Shown here: piece after piece, positions 23,560 to 35,620 of the stretch | Numbering within the stretch: the stretch's first letter is position 1 | How the letters are laid out: every line of letters begins with the position of its first letter | From: Castanea sativa | Lineage: Eukaryota; Streptophyta; Magnoliopsida; Fagales; Fagaceae | Direction of reading: 5' to 3' | DNA: 64,000 bases | NCBI RefSeq assembly: GCF_040712315.1 | Contig: NC_134017.1 | Span: 7,408,001-7,472,000 of the forward strand | Made by a program: the position numbers and the translations under genes | The notes under the pieces: generated by a model | Seen by the model: only the letters and a program-made list of their open reading frames with translations | What the model was told of the DNA's origin: nothing | Database searches by the model: none

Positions 23560-24480
23560 TGGATGTTCAAGTCTGTCATGAGAAAAAAATTGTGATTAAA
23601 GCACACCCTATGAAGTCATACCCTGAGCAACAAAGGTAGCATAAATTCACATGAAGCCAAGTGGCAAAGTAGGGAACAAACAAAAGTTGTATTAATTTCT
23701 TAAGAATAGTTGTACTGTTCTACAGCTTATTTTTTTTTATCAAAGTAAGGCAGTCAAAATAAGCTCATCCAAACACAATTGTGAAAATTTATTTAATTTT
23801 AACTTTGTAAACATAATTTATATTAAAACAAAGGCCTTAAAATTAATTTATTTACTTATGACAAAAAGAGCTTATGATTTTGATTATTAAAAATGGGTTA
23901 TTCTCAAAGTTACACCAGGCTAGAAGGCTATGACACCATCCAAACATATACCTTGGCTGGCTTCCTTGTGAAGTATTTTACCATCAAGCTTGTAAACAAT
24001 GAGGTCCTTTAGTCTGTCAGGGAGTTCAACACAATTCAACGATATGTAGAAAAATTATTAGTAATTGGTACTTTAATGGGAGAACAAGAACACACATGAC
24101 ACACCCACAAGCTCTTAAATAATCAGAACCAAATGTGGAATTTTTGTAATAATTAATTGAGACTTCTTCAGTACCTAAACAAAAGATAGGTACTTAAAAC
24201 CCAAATAATGCAATTATGGTCAAAAAAATATGCGTTGTACATATAAACCATTCTCTTCACAAATTCATAAGTTTTATTATAAAAATTAAAATGACATAAA
24301 TTGCATTCTAACTTCATGTGTTTTCTACATGTAGGCCAAAAAGGGCATTGTTTAGCTATGTTAATAGTGGCATTAGTAAAAACTGTTCATTGTGACAATT
24401 TGATAAAATAAAATAAAAAAACAACTTATTAAATACGAGGAGCAGTTCAATAATTATTGAAGACAGCAAGTTCAACAAGA
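23560..24480. other. Intergenic or intronic sequence, no gene seen
   Basis: AT-rich, with a poly-T tract near 23734. Parts resemble 26400-26900 and 60610-60750 of the other SETD9-like copies, so it is probably old intron DNA of that gene family. Confidence 0.4.
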
Positions 24481-25100
24481 AAAATCAAATGAAAGTGTTA
24501 GATGATGGAAATGTTGAGAGCCTCTGCACCACAAGATGCAGAAGAGTGTGGCGATACATGATCATGTCCAAGCTCAACAAATACATATAGTCTAGTACAT
24601 TAAGCAAAAACTGATAGTCTTGTAATAAAATCTGGGTGCTGAAACATTCTAATTTGATTCCAGTACAGAGACTATGATATGGGGTACTGCTTGTATGCGC
24701 ACTTGTAATGAATTTTGTAACATTCAAACATACATGACAGCTATGTATTACGGAACAAGCACCCAGTTGAACCCTCTCATCCAACCTATGATGCGGCAAG
24801 GGTTGATTTGATGTTATTGGGAAATATATTCAGGAAAAAGTTTGAAACATTAACCATATAATTAAAAGAAAAACAATTAGTTCTAACCACTTAAGGAGAT
24901 TAAACTGGAGGGCATGAGTCCAGCTTGGAGGACATCCTTGTACTTCCAAGAGATATTGATACCCTTTTTTTTTCCCACATATCCATGTAATTGTTAGCCA
25001 GCAACATGCCATCCAAATACTAAAGTGAGAATTGATCACAATCTAGCACTTTCTTGCAGTAAAATAATCTGGACCTCTATATGTGTTACCTCCAATACAC
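24480..25100 (-). other. Conserved duplicated segment of unknown function (pairs with 57200-57740)
   Basis: It aligns well with 57200-57740, sharing TGATATGGGGTACTGCTT and CTCTCATCCAACCT. The block B copy encodes a possible terminal exon (57290-57378). Here the equivalent frame reads GWMRGFNWVLVP and stops, so it is degraded. Function unknown. Confidence 0.5.
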
Positions 25101-25354
25101 TTCCAACCAAGGCCCTGACGAATGTCAATCAAAACTGAGAACTTCACATATTCTTTATAATCAATTTGATTTCCAAGGTTTCAACCCTAATAATGTCATG
25201 TTTTAGGTTACTAACTGGTTGAATTTCTTGTTTAGCTGTAATAAGAATGGCATTCAAAAAAGAATGAATACTATTTTAGAGCTTTAACTTCAATAAAAAG
25301 AAGCCAAGAGATACTCTATAATGTATTAATATTATCAAAGCTTGAAAGTAATCC

Positions 25355-25410
25355 TTTTGTTTTATTGGTAAGTTGCACACATGGGTGGGTCTTGAACCCT
25401 CAATCTCACC
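25355..25410 (-). mobile_element. SINE 3'-end fragment
   Basis: On the minus strand the text GAGGGTTCAAGACCCACCCA and the tail GTGTGCAACTTACCAATAAA match the SINE at 59640-59752. The B-box-like GGTTCAAGACC is retained; the 5' part is lost. Confidence 0.5.
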
Positions 25411-26073
25411 TGCCACATTGTTCTTAAAACAGGGGGAAATACTCATTCGCAACATTGATGTTTGCAAGAAATCTAACAACTAGAGCATATTATCATTCCA
25501 ATAAATATATAATCAACAATTCATCTAAGAATATTAATTTAGAAGTACAAAGGTTAAAAAGTATAGAACTACCTATGAATCACATCACAAACACAAAAAT
25601 ATGATTTCTAGAAAGACCTTATAGAAGCTAGAAATAACAGATAGAGCATTAGATACACCAACAAACTCCAAACAAGTATTCTGGAAACGGTGATTAAATA
25701 CTCATTGAAGATGCCTTCCATAAAATCAAGTTAAGCACCCCCAAGGCATCTTCCCCTCCACTTCACTGCCCAAAAGTAGACTTCTTTTGTTGACACTCTA
25801 GTTCAAAAATGATTGGATGTTGACTTCAACTCTACTTGAATAACTTTTAAATATTTTAAACAACTAAATCTGTTTAAGGAAACAATTAAAGAAGTTAGGG
25901 TAATCAATGGACAAATCAAAAGATCATTCCTTCGAATCAAGACAATCCCCCTACTTCAAGGATGAGTCACAAGAAAATTCAAAGATCCCAAACATCTCAA
26001 GCTGCACTCACACAACTTCAAGCTCATAATGCAACATTGGAAAATGTTTTTATTTTTACAAACAGAATCTTAC

Positions 26074-26343
26074 CAGGACGGTCTGTAGGTTGGCCATTCC
26101 TGCCAATATCAAAACCAAGGCCACTTAAACAAGGAGTAGCTATTGGTTGTGGAGGCAGTTCTTGTGCCTCGACTATCCTTTTAGTATAAGGCAGGAGAAT
26201 TTCATTTATACGCATGGAGAAACTTTTAATCTGAGCATGAATGTTTTCTTGGAGCTGCTTCTGTTGATCAGCAAGAGAGGCTTTACAAGCCATTTCATTG
26301 AACTCCTTTGCTTTTGCCTCATCAGCATCCCTTCCCAAACGGT
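26074..26343 (-). pseudogene. SETD9-like exon 3 copy, second in block A
   Basis: It reads NRLGRDADEAKAKEFNEMAC, then [20 protein letters not shown] and ELPPQPIATPCLSGLGFDIG, ending at the donor CCTG/GTAAG. The exon is open throughout but its acceptor region is deleted: GTAGCTGGATG is missing compared with 60600. Upstream exons 1 and 2 of the same copy (27629-27658, 27277-27349) are damaged, so this gene copy is dead. Confidence 0.65.
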
Positions 26344-27154
26344 TCATGAGAAAAAAATTGAGATTAAAGGACAACCAATGAAGTAGTACACTAGATGACA
26401 AAGGTAGCATAAATTCACATGAAGCCAAGTGGTAAAGTAGAGAGAACAAACAAAATAACATCTACTCAAAATGCAATACCATGATTTATAAGTTCAATTT
26501 TGGCTTAATCACTATGCAAGTAATACAACTTTTTCAGTAATTATGATTTAAGAAGTTTTGAAACTAAAATAGGCACAAAATGTATACTTAATAGTGGTGA
26601 TTCAACCTAAATTTCTCAATTATTATAATACTACATTCACTTCTATCTTTAAATACTATAGAGACCGGAACTAGAAAATAGTTGATGCCTACCATGAACT
26701 TTATATGCTAAGGTTCTGTTTGTTTTAGATTAAAATGTCAATTTAATTTCACCAACAACTCACGTAAATCTTTAAAAGCCTCAATTTTTTTAATTACAAT
26801 CGTATTTTTAAACAAAGTAAGACAATCAAAAGAAGGTCATCCAAACACAATCTCAATGATAATTTACCACTTCTTTTTAAGTAAATTTAAAATAAATAAA
26901 ATAAAATAAAAATCATTAACTGATGCATTCACTTATTACAAATAGATCTGACACACTAAATGGAAATTGATAGGGTTGAACCATAGCATCTAGTCTTTTT
27001 TTTCATTATTATTATTATTTTCATATTATGCTTCAGTAAGTTTTGAATCAAACATAAGCATGTATATCAACATAATTGGGTAAAAAATTAATTCAAGAGG
27101 TTAATAAAAACCAATCTAATGGTCTACACTACTGATATGGTCCCTATCTTAGAA

Positions 27155-28160
27155 CATTAACACAAACAACATCCTTAGTGAAATTGGCCGGTACCAATGG
27201 GCAATAGCCACATATAGTTCATATGAAGAGGTATCAAAATAGATAATTCAAATGACAAAGTCATAGTTACACTGACCTGGTATATAGAAACAATTTATTT
27301 ATGTTGGCTTCAATTTGTAATTGTCTTGGAATGCAAGAGTTTTCACAGCCTGTGAATATCATTTGCAAAAGAGCAAAAGGGTCATACAAAAGCACGAGGA
27401 ATAAAAAAAAAATATGCAAAATTGGAAACATAGCATAAATGAAAGATAGTTTTAATCTTTATGACTAATATTGCTATCAAAAACCCAACTCAATTCATTA
27501 ACAGTCATAGATTTAGCTCAATTGAGTAGAGTTTGTTGGTTCCAAAATGGGAAACCCATTTTTTAAATAGGGAACAGTATTTATAGTAAAACTGTAAAAC
27601 AAAAACGAGAGAGAGAGAGGGGGGGGGGCTTTTGGAATTTGTGGAATAGAAAAGTTATTGTGAAATAAATCAATGAGTCCAAAAAGCACTTTTTTTTGTT
27701 CAGTGACCTGAACTCTGAATTTATGCTGATGGAGAAATATTTATTCTTTAAATGACTAGCACTACAAACATCCTTAATGAAACTAGCCAGTACCAATAGC
27801 CGCATACAGTTCATATGCAGAGCTAACAAACAAGATAATTTAAACGACAAAGTCATAGTTACATTGACCTGGTATATAGAAACAATATATTTGTTTTTGC
27901 TTCAAATTGTAATTGTCTTGGATTGCAAGAGTTTTCACAGCCTGTGAATATTTTTTGCAAAAGAGCAAAAGAGTCATACAAATGCACGAAAAAAAAAAAG
28001 CATAGCATAAATGAAAGAAAGTTTTAATCTTTATGACTAATATTGTTATCAAAAACCCAACTCAATTCAATAAAAGTCATAGTTTTGGCTCAATTGAGTA
28101 GAGTTTGTTGGTTCCAAAATGAGAAACCCATTTTTGAAATAGGGAACAATATTATTAGTA
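27155..28160. repeat. ~590-bp tandem duplication carrying SETD9-like exon 2
   Basis: 27155-27565 and about 27765-28160 are diverged tandem copies. Each contains exon 2 (27277-27349 and 27869-27941) reading AVKTLA then a frameshift. Both copies share the same 22-nt deletion relative to the intact 95-nt exon at 61477-61571, so the deletion preceded the tandem duplication. Confidence 0.7.
27629..27658 (-). pseudogene. SETD9-like exon 1 copy with lost start codon
   Basis: It reads ITFLFHKFQK where the intact copy at 61866-61895 reads MAFLFNKFQE. The ATG has become ATA and the GT donor after the last codon is replaced by a poly-C run (plus strand: poly-G at 27620-27628). Confidence 0.6.
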
Positions 28161-28346
28161 AAACTGTTATGTCATAAACCAAGGCTAAAGTTATGTCATA
28201 TTTGTGAAAAAAAATCCAAAAGACTATCACATTTAGCTATGAAATAAATTGTATATTCAAAGTAGCTGACTACAACATTAGCATGAAAGAAACAATATTA
28301 AGGACATATAACTTGAAGCAATACCTTTTGGCTAGATAACAATGCC

Positions 28347-30965
28347 TCACTTACTAAAGCAGACTCTTAGCTTTTCCAGTAAATTCATCTTTATCATTGT
28401 AGTCACATAAATCCAATCTTTTATTTCATCAGCAACTCTAAAATAAGCATGCCTCCAAGTCCTATTAAAGAAGAGAGCTCCACAAATTGCCCAAAAGCCA
28501 GTTGCGAATCCAACTCCCATACCAATGTAGAAGCTAGAGTTTTCAGAATCATCTTCAACACTGCCAATTGGTGATTTATTCAAAGATTGTTCCTCAATTG
28601 TGCAGCTTTTTGGAAGAGGATCACCACATAACTGAGGATTTCCAATGTACCTAAGGGCATCAAATGATTGAAGCTGGGTGCTTGAAGGAATTCTACCCGA
28701 GAGGTTGTTGTATGACAAGTCCAAGAGACTAAGAAATGTCAAATTAGACATGCTTGGAGGAATTTCACCCGATAAATGATTTTGTGAGAGATCAACTGAC
28801 TCTAACTCTTTCATACTCCCAATTTTTTCTGGTATCTTTCCCATCAAATGATTTCGAGACAAATTCAAAAAACGTAATTCGAAAAGATCTGAAATCTCAG
28901 TAGGGATTGATCCAGATAAGTTGTTACTTGAAAGGTCTATGAGCCTAACTAACTTAAGGTTCTCATTGTATTCCATTTCTTTCCCTTTGGGAACCAACTG
29001 AACATTCTCAACATAGGATGCATCTGCAATCACATATAGATACGAAAAAGACATAAAAGAATAAAATGAAATATCATCGGAATCTGGTAATGCCATAGCG
29101 CTAATATTTTTCAAGCAGCTTGGTATGGATCCTGATAGGCTATTATTGGCAAGATCCAATACTCTAAGAGAAGAAAGTTGGCATATTTGTTGAGGTATAT
29201 AACCCTTGAATTCACTTGATCTTAGACGGAGAACTATAAGATCTGTCATTTCTCCAATCCATAGTGGTATGATGGACAAATGATTATCACCCATATCAAT
29301 GAGCCTCAGATTTGAGCACTTTTTCAATGATGAAGGAATATCTCCACAGATGCTATTTTTTTGTAAACGCAATGATTGGAGGTTAACTAAAGCCCCCATG
29401 GAGTAGGGAATTCCACCTACTAGATTATTGCTCCCTAAGTTTAAATGGATCAAAGACTGCCAATACTTCCAGCAGTGAGAAAGTTCTCCTGATAAGAGAT
29501 TGTTTGATGCATCTAAAACCTCTAATTTATTCTTTCTAACTTTCTTTTGGCATAAGAAAGTAGAAATGGGTCCATAAAATGAGTTGTTAGCTATATTGAG
29601 CATTTTGATAGTAGAACTCAGAAAAATGTCTGATACATCACATTCTATGTGGTTGTTAGAGAGATCGATATATGTAATGTTTGCAGTCCAATTCCAGAAC
29701 CAACCCGGAGCTTTACCGGAAATTCCTGACATGGACATTTCTAAAATACTGAGGGATCTTTGTGATTGTAGCCATGCAGGAAAATTAGGACCTATCTTGA
29801 TTGAGCTCATGGAGGCATAGCCAAGTTGGAAGGGGGGAACCCAATTGGAATTGACATTAAAGAACAAAGGTGCTTCAGACATATAGAGTTTCTTTAATTT
29901 TGAGAGTTTTCTGAAATGCCCTTCATCTACGGTACCTGTTAAAGAATTTTTTCCGACAAACAACGTCTCTAACTTAGAGAGAAGTCCAAGACTCTTTGGA
30001 ATGGTACCATTCAACTGATTTTGGTCGAGCATTAATGTTCTCATACGAGATAAATTCCCAAAGGAAGAAGGTATAGGACCATTTAAAGAATTAATTCCGA
30101 GATCAAGATATTCTAATTTCTCTAAATTGAAAATGCTAGGCGGTATATTGCCTTTCAAAGAATTGCTGAACAGCCTAAGCTCTAAGAGGCTTGTACTGAG
30201 ATTAGAGAACCAATTAGGTATCTCATGATTGAAATGATTTCTAGGAAGAGAAAGGACTCGAAGAGACGTGAAATTGACAAATCCAAGAGACGGATTCAGG
30301 CTATCAAGCTGACAATTGTACAAGTATAGCTCTGAAAGAGATGGGAACTTACTCATTATTTGAAGCCAATCAACTTCTCTGTGAAGGTCAACTGAGTTCA
30401 GGACAAGGTGTTGAATGGCAGAGAGACCAGACATCCAACGAAGGTTATCTACATAGAGATCGGAATTAGATCCAAGTGACAGATAGCGAAGGCTTGAAAG
30501 GTTCCCAAGCTGATGAGGAATGAGTCCACTGAAGTTGGCGCCTGAGAGATCAAGATGTGTGAGACTGAACATTGAACCAAGGAAAGTTGGGATGGGAGTA
30601 CAATTAAAGTCATTGCCACTCAAATCCAAGTAATTCAAATGTTCTAATTGGAGCAACGAACTACTAATCTCACCGCCTAACCTCGAATAATTGAGGTGGA
30701 GCTCAGAGACTCGGCCAATTTTCTTGTCGCAGAAAACTCCGTCCCAAATACAGCAATCTTTATGGTCAGACCAGGATGAGAGGACGTGGTCTTGATCAGT
30801 GAGACCACGTTTGAGGGTTAGAAGGGCTTGCTTGTCTTTTTCATTGCAAGAGACATTTGAGATTGACTCTGCTTTGAAGAAGAAGAAGAAGCTTAGACTG
30901 AAGGCAATGGGAAGGAACCATACTAAAAAAAGCACATGATGAAGAGTTGCAAAAGAGGCGGCCAT
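28347..30965 (-). CDS. LRR receptor-like protein (EIX2-like), intact
   Basis: A plasma-membrane immune-type receptor lacking a kinase domain. It is a single exon of about 872 residues. In order: a hydrophobic signal peptide (MAASFATLHHVLFLVWF...), an LRRNT domain (NVSCNEKDKQALLTLK, then DCCIWDGVFC), about 25 LRRs of LxxLxLSxNxLxGxIP type, a non-LRR island around codons 620-665 (ending ENVQLVPKGKEMEY), the last four LRRs, a Cys-flanked cap (GNPQLCGDPLPKSC), an acidic stretch, one TM helix with GxxxG-type spacing (FYIGMGVGFATGFWAICG) and a ~40-residue basic tail. Members of this family signal through SOBIR1/BAK1-type kinases. An upstream in-frame ATG at 31040 lies inside the TATA box, so I chose 30965, which also matches the paralogue at 15589. 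No stops or frameshifts. The ligand is unknown. Confidence 0.93.
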   Translation of the reverse strand: MAASFATLHHVLFLVWFLPIAFSLSFFFFFKAESISNVSCNEKDKQALLTLKRGLTDQDHVLSSWSDHKDCCIWDGVFCDKKIGRVSELHLNYSRLGGEISSSLLQLEHLNYLDLSGNDFNCTPIPTFLGSMFSLTHLDLSGANFSGLIPHQLGNLSSLRYLSLGSNSDLYVDNLRWMSGLSAIQHLVLNSVDLHREVDWLQIMSKFPSLSELYLYNCQLDSLNPSLGFVNFTSLRVLSLPRNHFNHEIPNWFSNLSTSLLELRLFSNSLKGNIPPSIFNLEKLEYLDLGINSLNGPIPSSFGNLSRMRTLMLDQNQLNGTIPKSLGLLSKLETLFVGKNSLTGTVDEGHFRKLSKLKKLYMSEAPLFFNVNSNWVPPFQLGYASMSSIKIGPNFPAWLQSQRSLSILEMSMSGISGKAPGWFWNWTANITYIDLSNNHIECDVSDIFLSSTIKMLNIANNSFYGPISTFLCQKKVRKNKLEVLDASNNLLSGELSHCWKYWQSLIHLNLGSNNLVGGIPYSMGALVNLQSLRLQKNSICGDIPSSLKKCSNLRLIDMGDNHLSIIPLWIGEMTDLIVLRLRSSEFKGYIPQQICQLSSLRVLDLANNSLSGSIPSCLKNISAMALPDSDDISFYSFMSFSYLYVIADASYVENVQLVPKGKEMEYNENLKLVRLIDLSSNNLSGSIPTEISDLFELRFLNLSRNHLMGKIPEKIGSMKELESVDLSQNHLSGEIPPSMSNLTFLSLLDLSYNNLSGRIPSSTQLQSFDALRYIGNPQLCGDPLPKSCTIEEQSLNKSPIGSVEDDSENSSFYIGMGVGFATGFWAICGALFFNRTWRHAYFRVADEIKDWIYVTTMIKMNLLEKLRVCFSK

Positions 30966-31037
30966 GGTAACGAATTGAAGGAAGGGAAGTTTGAAGGAAG
31001 AAAAGCTGAAGTGTGGGTATATTGCAAAAGAGGCGGC

Positions 31038-31120
31038 CATATATATAGTGATTCTTCAAACCCTTTCTCATTTTTCTTATTATTATATTATTTTAATAAA
31101 GACCTTGATTTGTTGACTTG
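31038..31120 (-). promoter_or_regulatory. RLP core promoter: TATA box and W-box
   Basis: Minus-strand CTATATATATGG (about 31039-31049) lies about 75 bp upstream of the chosen ATG and aligns with the TATA region of the RLP pseudogene, as does the downstream leader AGCTTTTCTTCCTTCAAAC. A TTGACTT W-box core (plus strand) is at 31113-31119. Promoter activity is inferred. Confidence 0.5.
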
Positions 31121-31139
31121 TGATTTTATATTATGTTAA

Positions 31140-32710
31140 GCCAAACCCACAAGGATCAACACTAACCACTCAGGTGATGAGATGTACAGTCCGTTTGGGA
31201 AGATTTTTTCTTTTTTTCTTTTTTTCTTTTTGAGAATTTGGGAAGAAATTTATTTAATTTTGTAGTTTTTTTTTTATTACTATTTATGGGCCTCATTGTA
31301 TAATTGATACTATTTATAGATCTCATTGTATTATTCAACTAGCTTTTAACTTCTTCTTTTTTACATTTTTAGTAAAAAAATTTCAGTTTCAACTAAATAA
31401 ACTGTTCTTAAACGGACCCGTAGTATTAGATTCATTTCAGAACCATCTTTCACGTAATAATGTAGAGATTTTTCATTAAGGATAAAACTTAAGTATAATA
31501 CCTTAGGTCATGTTCTTTAGGTTCCTCTCTTAAAATTTAGTCATGTGACCACTTAATTAAAAAATACACTTCCATTCCATAAGAAAAAATCCACATGGCA
31601 GAATCTTAAAAAGGGAACCTAAGGAAAAGTACTTAAGTACTATATTTAAGTCTTGCCCTTCCATTAATATCATAATCATCTAGAATTTGAATTATTGAAT
31701 TTTTGTTTTTATTTGGTGACTTGTTGACCATTAATCTATTATGCAATATTTTCCACCATGTGACATAATTTTCATGTTGGGCCAAAAATTCATGTTGAGG
31801 AAATTGTTTTTGGAACTTAAGGCTCATTATTGGATACAATCTCAAGTCATGTGTATGTGCTCTTAATGACAAGATTAAATTAGTGATAGTATATACTTTT
31901 AGCCAAACCCCTAGAGATCATTGCTCAGCACACACAACTGAAGAGATGTAGTGTTAGGTTCATTTGACAATCATCTTTCATGTAACCGCATAGAGATTTT
32001 TCAACAATATCAAAATCATTAAGCATTTGTCTTATTGACATCTTTTTGTTTTTTAGTTGGGTGACTTGTTGACCATTAATCCTTTATGCAATATTTTCCA
32101 CCATGTGACATAATTTCATGTAAGGCCCAAAATTCATGAACTTAAGCCTCATGGTTGAGTAGAATATCATGTGAATGTGCTGTTAATGGCATGATTAAAT
32201 TAGTGATAATATTGGCTTTAAGCCAAACCCCCCAAAGATCAATGCCCACCACACACAAGTGATGAGATGTGGTGTTAGGTTCATTTGACAACCGTCTCTC
32301 ACATAATAGTGTAGAGATTTTTTATCAATATCAAAATCATCTAGAATTTGACTAATTGACATCTTTTGTTTTTTGGTTGTGTGACTTATTGACCATTAGT
32401 TTTCATCTAAGACCATAAATACATGTTGAGTACATTTGTTTAGAACTTGAGGTTCATGATGGAGTAAAATATCTTGTGTATGTGCTCTTAATGACATGAT
32501 TAAATTAGTGATAATATAGGCTTTAAGCAAAACCCCCATAGATCAATGCTCACCACTCATAAGTGATGAGATGTTGCGTTAGGTTCATTTGACATCCATC
32601 TTTCAAGTAACCGCGTAGAGATTATCCATCAATGTCAGAATCATCTAGAATTTGTCTCTCTTTTTTTGACTTGTTGACCATTGATCCATTATGCAATATT
32701 TTCCACTATT
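31140..32710. repeat. ~320-bp tandem repeat array, block B proximal copy
   Basis: Four partial or complete units occur, marked near 31154, 31917, 32237 and 32541, homologous to 16270-18060. TTGACC and TTGACT cores recur (e.g. GACTTGTTGACCATTAAT near 31719, 32064 and 32666). Upstream of the first full unit is an AT-rich stretch (31200-31430) that recurs at 39690-39860. Confidence 0.85.
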
Positions 32711-32929
32711 AGGGGCGGCTCTACTTGTTAATCGGGGTGGTGACCACCTTGACTTGAATTTTATTTTTTATATATAGACCTTAAAAAATTAAATTTTAAA
32801 TTAATATGTGTTGTTGACCACCCTAAAAAAGATTCGTGACCACTCTAAAAAAATCTTGAACACCCTAAATAAAAATTTGAGCCATTAAAAAGAAAATTTT
32901 GGTCCAATGAAGATTGAACCAAAAAATTG

Positions 32930-33103
32930 TTAGAAGTGCTATGTTAACAATATTTTCACAAATAAATCTTAAGTGGCATATTGTTACTGCCTAATAGTAG
33001 TGAACAAAAAGATAATTTCATTGCTAATTTCAAATTAGAACCAATAACAACTTACCAGTTAGGGTTTATTATGAAAATATTGTAGATATAGCACTTCTCA
33101 AAA
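32930..33103. mobile_element. MITE, block B counterpart of 18297-18484
   Basis: The termini TTAGAAGTGCTATGTTAACA and ATATAGCACTTCTCA are inverted repeats. Position and sequence match the block A element. Confidence 0.6.
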
Positions 33104-33833
33104 ATTGCCCAAACACATACAAATTAGCCCAAAAGCCCAAATCAAATGTTTAGTTGTGATTTTTTTTTTAATTTTGATTTCAAAAGGCATATTTTAAAAT
33201 CATTATATATTTTTTTTTTCTAAAAAACACATTTTCAAATAGTTAGTCACTTAGTCTGTTCGTGCTTGCTTTAGTCTTCTACTGAATTTGTTGAATTTAT
33301 TTGATACATTTTCTACACATGCATATGCACTTAATTAATACCTGAATACTTTGTAGAACATGATTAATGTAACAACTGAATGCATAAGTTGAATATATTG
33401 AATGAACTTATAGTTTACTCTTTACTTTTTTGCTAGCACTATGAACAAATTTCTTATAAGGAAATCACTTGTATTTCAAGATTCATTTTCTAAGAAAATT
33501 CGTATTGCCTTGAATAATTTTCTTTTAGATCCTAGGATATGGGAAAATGTTTCATCTTAATGATCAAGATGAAATAAGAAGAGCATATTTATAAAGAGGT
33601 TCTTGTCAACCTCTTGGCCATAATTTCCTTTAAAAAAAAAAATTGTAGAGTATTGTGTCAATTTAATCCTAATTAGTTTAAAGAATACAAAAATTAGTTG
33701 GAACATATCATAAAAAGGGATAATGCATTTTGTTTTATTTTTACTTATTTTGGTAAGGTATTAGTAATTGAATGGTAGATCAACAGTTTAATGATTGCTT
33801 AGTTGTGTACATTGATAAAGATAATCAATCAAT

Positions 33834-33835
<2 letters not shown>
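33104..33835. other. Non-coding segment paralogous to 18485-19090
   Basis: It continues the block A/B alignment until about 33700, where block B gains some 11 kb of extra sequence before the alignment resumes at 44455. No gene seen. Confidence 0.65.

Positions 33836-33886
<51 letters not shown>
33836..33886. repeat. (TA)n microsatellite
   Basis: About 25 TA units. One of five long TA runs in 33.8-39 kb, with those at 35883-35920, 36639-36683, 36822-36848 and 38904-38932. Confidence 0.97.
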
Positions 33887-33890
<4 letters not shown>

Positions 33891-33899
33891 GAGACATCA

Positions 33900-34400
33900 T
33901 ACGGAAGTGTATGAGGTCTTTCCAAGTGGTGCACTAATTTTGCATTTAGCATTTTTTTTACCTCTTTCATTAAGCTTTTCTATATCAATATGTGCTATGA
34001 TGGTCCCAAGCATTTTCACTTTTCTATTTTCTATTAAAAAGTGAGAATACACAATTTGACCGATTCCTCAATATTTCATACTTTTTTTCTTTTTTGATGA
34101 AGTTTCATACTTTTGTCACAACCCATAATTTTGAGAAACATTTGTGTTCTAAAAATTTTCCTAGCACAATCCTTCAAACAATCCCATTATTTTTTCAAAG
34201 AAGACCTTTCTTTCAAAGAAATTGTACTAATGCAATCCTTCTATGTACAACTCTCTCTTCTTCCTTTTCCCTTCCCTTACTTTTTCCTCCCTTCGTTCCT
34301 TTTCATCTCCCTTACAACTAAACAAGATACTAGTTTCCAAATTCAACTAATAAATTTTTTTTTTAGGATATTAATAAAAAAGAGTCTGAATTTGATAAGA
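33900..34400. other. Intergenic sequence, no gene seen
   Basis: Low-complexity open frames only. A segment near 33939-33978 recurs at 38944-38985, after another TA run. Confidence 0.4.
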
Positions 34401-34638
34401 ATGTGATGTAAAATTCATGTTTTACACCATCCAATAAGAGATGTCACATCAGCTTTTTATTTAAAACTCAGTACATCATACTACAATTAATAACGTCTTA
34501 ATAAACTCCCAATTTGGCTGAATTTTCAGATGAGTATTATAATTGATTGAGTGTGGTTGTGCTTATTTTTTTAATACATGATAAGATGATGTGACATTTT
34601 GGGATTAGAAAGTGTAAAACTTGGGTTTTAAACCACAT
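34401..34638. mobile_element. MITE with ~50-bp terminal inverted repeats
   Basis: The left arm (34401-34450) includes GTTTTACACCATCCAATAAG and GATGTCACATCAG. The right arm (34587-34638) is its imperfect inverted copy (GATGATGTGACATTTTGGGA, then AAGTGTAAAACTTGGGTTTT). The inside is AT-rich and non-coding. I could not settle the target duplication. Confidence 0.6.
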
Positions 34639-34639
34639 C

Positions 34640-35330
34640 TATATAAAATTTAATCTTCAATAAAAATATGTAAAAAACATGTTTGATTACTGTTTTAGTC
34701 TTTAACACTTATATAATGTATCGAAATGGTTTTTAACATCTTAAATGTGTCAATTTTGTTTCTAAAGTTTTCGTATTTTGTCAAAATAATCCTTATTATT
34801 AAGTGGTACATGAAAAGAATTGATTTATCTAACATTAATATCAAAATAATATTTTTATGCCATCTAAGCTATGCTTTGAATTATCACGTGTCCTTAATTA
34901 GAAAATAAAATAAAATATTTGAAAATATATTAATTGCATCTCCATAAGTAAATGAGATGTCATTTTATTAGCAGAAATTGAAAAAAAAAAATTTCTTTTC
35001 CTCTGCTTTCTCACCAACCAAATGGGGTTTAAGTCTTGACTTTTTAGTTAAAGTGCTCATGAACATCATCTACAAAACACACTATTTACCTAATTTTAAA
35101 ATGAAAATTAAAAAAAAAAAAAAAAAAAGGAAAAGCCAAATGTCAATTTTTTACATTATCATTTTTTTAAGAAGTTAAAGTTATTGCCAATTATATTATA
35201 AAAATCTTGTAAACTAACATGGTAATGAATATAATTAGTGTCATGTCAACAAGGTAATAAATCGATTCCCTAATTATTTTCCTATTTTGTGTTTAAAAAT
35301 TGATACATCCATTTAATAAAAGTAATGTAT
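34640..35330. other. Intergenic sequence, no gene seen
   Basis: AT-rich with poly-A tracts near 34980 and 35110. No domain-like peptide. Confidence 0.45.
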
Positions 35331-35395
35331 AATCCCGTGCATATGCACATGTACATTTAAAAACAATCACAATTATATATATATATATATGATTT

Positions 35396-35620
35396 AAAAT
35401 CTAATTGGATCTAGTCTCTTCGGTTTTCGTATCAAATAATTCACTTGCTACAAAAATTAAAAAATTAGATGGGACACATGGCACAAAATTAAACTCTAAT
35501 TAAAATTCAATTTAGAATCTAATTGAATTTAGACTCTTTGATTTTTGCACCTAATAATTCATTTGACACACAAATTTAAAAATTAGATGAGACACATGGC
35601 GCAAAATTAGACTCCAATAT
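35396..35620. repeat. Pair of ~115-bp direct repeats
   Basis: 35396-35507 and 35514-35620 share the order ATCTAATTG, AATAATTCA, AAAATTAGATG, GACACATGG, AAAATTA. A third partial copy lies near 35812-35865. They are non-coding. Confidence 0.65.

Noticed and set aside
29584..29820. Plus-strand 78-codon frame inside the RLP gene
   Set aside because: Antisense shadow of the LRR coding sequence.
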